64,000 nt of DNA from Serratia proteamaculans (lineage in GTDB: Bacteria; Pseudomonadota; Gammaproteobacteria; Enterobacterales; Enterobacteriaceae), in assembly GCF_008830365.1 (NCBI RefSeq), contig NZ_WBKI01000001.1, positions 558,001-622,000 on the forward strand. The letters are read 5' to 3'. The notes under the pieces were generated by a model that was given only the letters and a program-made list of their open reading frames with translations, was not told the origin of the DNA and did no database searches. Both the position numbers and the translations under genes were made by a program. This document shows positions 62,629 to 64,000 of the stretch, one piece after another. Each line of letters opens with the position of its first letter. Position 1 is the first letter of the stretch.

Positions 62629-64000
62629 ATGTATAAAAATATTTATAAGTTTATAAAAGCAGAATGTGGAAGCGGTAAAACTTACCAATTACAAGACTTA
62701 GTGAACAGTACTGAAGAGAAGTACCTCATAGTGCAGGGGAAGATAGATCTACTTAACCAAACATTTTCTGGAATTAATGGCGGTCATTTGATTACTTCGG
62801 AAACGCATACGAGTAATGTTGATACCTCGATTAATGATTTTCTTTTGAAAGGTACGGGTAGAGTACTGGGCATCACTGCAAAATCATTCTTCAAGATTGA
62901 GCCGAATTTATTAGTTGGTTGGAAGATTTACTTGGACGATGTAGTGAACTTCCACTCTTTTAAGTCTATCAATGAAAGGAATCGCAAGATTAAAGCAATC
63001 TTACAGGATGACATATTCACGGACTTTGACGAACTAAGTGATAAGTACTGCCTAACATCAAAGAAAGATGCAACAGGTGACATAGTTACTATGATCAGTA
63101 AAGGTTTCGAAATGGTTGATACCCACGATCACTTTGCCCTCAATACTGAGTACTTCAAAAAGAAGAGTACCGTACTAGATAACGTGACTATCAGTACTTA
63201 CGATGACGATATTCAACAATTAACTATGTTGGCTTGGATAGATATCGAAAAGTACAAGGATTGTGACCTAACATTCATGGCGAATAAATTCGATGAATCA
63301 CTACTTTATAAGTCTAAGCCTGATATGTTCGTGGAAAGTACTTTTGATGGCCTCAGAAAACGCTCAGTACCCGTTACACAGCGTTTAAAGGTAAAGTACT
63401 TCTCAAAGTCCAAGGTACTCAGTAAGTCCTTTAGGATGGCTCACAGAGAGCATTTCGAACGTGTTATTCAGTACATCAACGATGAGTTGAAAGGACAAGA
63501 CTACTACTACACTCGGAACAACTCCGAGTCATTCACTATGGGCGGCCAGTATGTGCCAGTTGATACGCGTGGAATGAATGGCCTACAGGGATACAGTACT
63601 TGTGTATGGATGGCAAGTTGCCGCCCAAGTCCAGTAGAAGTCAGTATGACGGAACTATTCTTTAACATTAGTGGGAATGATCTTGTTAGAAGTCGTGAGT
63701 ACGAGTCTTTGGAACAGTTTGCACAACGAGGTTGTTTGAGGGATTTTGAAAGTACTGAAGTGATGACAGTGTATGTGTTCGATGAACAACAAGCCTTGAG
63801 TCTTGGTGGTGAGCTTGAGTACATAGACATTGGCATTGATGATATTGCAGTACGCGTAAATGGTAGGCCAGCGGGAGTAATTCCAAGAGAACTTCAAAAA
63901 GCATTCAGTAAATGGCATGGACGTAATGTGAACAGTACTGAACTGATTGCTTCTTATAAGAAATGGAAGGCAAAGCAACAGGGGAAAAATCCCGATGTAG
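62629..64000 (+). CDS. P-loop ATPase/helicase-like protein, C-terminus outside window
   Basis: An open frame of 457 codons with no stop in the window, starting at ATG 62629 behind AAAAGGGAA. The N-terminus has a Walker A (AECGSGKTYQL, about residues 11-21) and a Walker B-like stretch (KIYLDDVVNF, about residue 105), arranged as in superfamily 1/2 helicases and phage replication ATPases. Later, RMAHREHFERVIQYI and TRGMNGLQGYSTCVWM may belong to the second motor domain. It probably serves replication of the element. Its exact family is not recognised. Confidence 0.75.
   Translation, partial: MYKNIYKFIKAECGSGKTYQLQDLVNSTEEKYLIVQGKIDLLNQTFSGINGGHLITSETHTSNVDTSINDFLLKGTGRVLGITAKSFFKIEPNLLVGWKIYLDDVVNFHSFKSINERNRKIKAILQDDIFTDFDELSDKYCLTSKKDATGDIVTMISKGFEMVDTHDHFALNTEYFKKKSTVLDNVTISTYDDDIQQLTMLAWIDIEKYKDCDLTFMANKFDESLLYKSKPDMFVESTFDGLRKRSVPVTQRLKVKYFSKSKVLSKSFRMAHREHFERVIQYINDELKGQDYYYTRNNSESFTMGGQYVPVDTRGMNGLQGYSTCVWMASCRPSPVEVSMTELFFNISGNDLVRSREYESLEQFAQRGCLRDFESTEVMTVYVFDEQQALSLGGELEYIDIGIDDIAVRVNGRPAGVIPRELQKAFSKWHGRNVNSTELIASYKKWKAKQQGKNPDV

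Larger units (their letters stand above)
60243..63939. repeat. Dispersed AGTACT hexamers (about 17 copies)
   Basis: AGTACT, a palindrome, recurs through the element, for example at 60243-60248 and 63934-63939. It is densest from 62590 on, with one copy about every 100-250 bp. In a random sequence of this length about one copy is expected. Copies fall in all three codon positions (AGT-ACT, AAG-TAC-T, A-GTA-CT) and in gaps between genes, so amino-acid choice alone does not explain them. The counts were made by eye. Confidence 0.7.
59632..64000 (+). mobile_element. AT-rich integrative element with large serine recombinase (right end outside window)
   Basis: The left boundary is the break in the MFS gene near 59632. 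Inside are a large serine recombinase reading away from the boundary, five or six small genes and a P-loop ATPase, all on the plus strand, with GC content and codon use unlike the flanking chromosome. The hexamer AGTACT occurs about 17 times in it. No capsid, terminase, relaxase or transfer gene is visible so far, so it may be a phage satellite, a small prophage or another integrative element. Confidence 0.75.

Overview
The window looks like chromosome of a Serratia (plymuthica/proteamaculans/liquefaciens-type enterobacterium). The backbone is GC-rich. It carries a Serratia-type Inh/SmaPI metalloprotease inhibitor, a terpene cluster of the sodorifen type known from S. plymuthica, and a complete enterobacterial guanine/xanthine catabolic operon. 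The genus is an inference from gene content; no rRNA or tRNA gene is present to test it.

Layout. 1-5940: a carbohydrate ABC importer operon with a PfkB-type kinase (minus strand) and a divergent ROK regulator. 5941-12164: guaD-xdhABC behind a region with a sigma-54 promoter, an NtrC-like site and two PurR-like boxes. 12165-15962: a graveyard of class II microcin modules with immunity genes, nonsense-mutated or truncated precursors and a chimeric export gene behind a Fur box; it includes a complete microcin E492/H47-like precursor with its immunity gene. 16258-19791: dcp and a beta-lactamase-fold lipoprotein. 19822-30887: a full aerobic nicotinate degradation cluster (nicTFEDC / nicX-nicR / nicAB). 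31199-35328: an apparently intact microcin cassette (precursor, immunity candidate, membrane fusion protein, C39-peptidase ABC exporter). 35364-40848: hpxO urate hydroxylase, divergent from a three-gene membrane or periplasmic molybdenum hydroxylase with cytochrome c. 40883-42052: a Tat-exported bicupin oxalate decarboxylase-like protein. 42425-46777: a beta-glucoside PTS operon under BglG antitermination. 46774-50964: LysR regulator, split chromate transporter, Inh inhibitor, GNAT, alpha/beta hydrolase. 51346-56976: a sodorifen-like noncanonical terpene cluster with an added Rieske oxygenase. 56996-59403: DMT exporter, AraC regulator, VOC protein. 59458-64000: the 3' end of an mdtG-like MFS gene cut by an AT-rich integrative element that encodes a large serine recombinase, several small unknown proteins, a ribbon-helix-helix protein and a P-loop ATPase running off the window.

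How the parts fit. Several operons serve scavenging of nitrogen and carbon from N-heterocycles. Guanine is converted to xanthine and urate (guaD, xdhAB), then urate is hydroxylated (hpxO). Nicotinate is converted to fumarate (nic). Both purine units show sigma-54 type promoters, which suggests nitrogen control. Three XDH-family molybdenum hydroxylases lie within 33 kb, with only one xdhC. The microcin modules share one leader type, so the intact exporter at 31.9-35.3 kb could process the orphan precursors too.

The most unusual signals are the Rieske gene inside the sodorifen-like cluster, the E492-like and new class II microcin loci, the CvaA::CvaB-like fusion left by a deletion, and the strong over-representation of the hexamer AGTACT across the integrative element.
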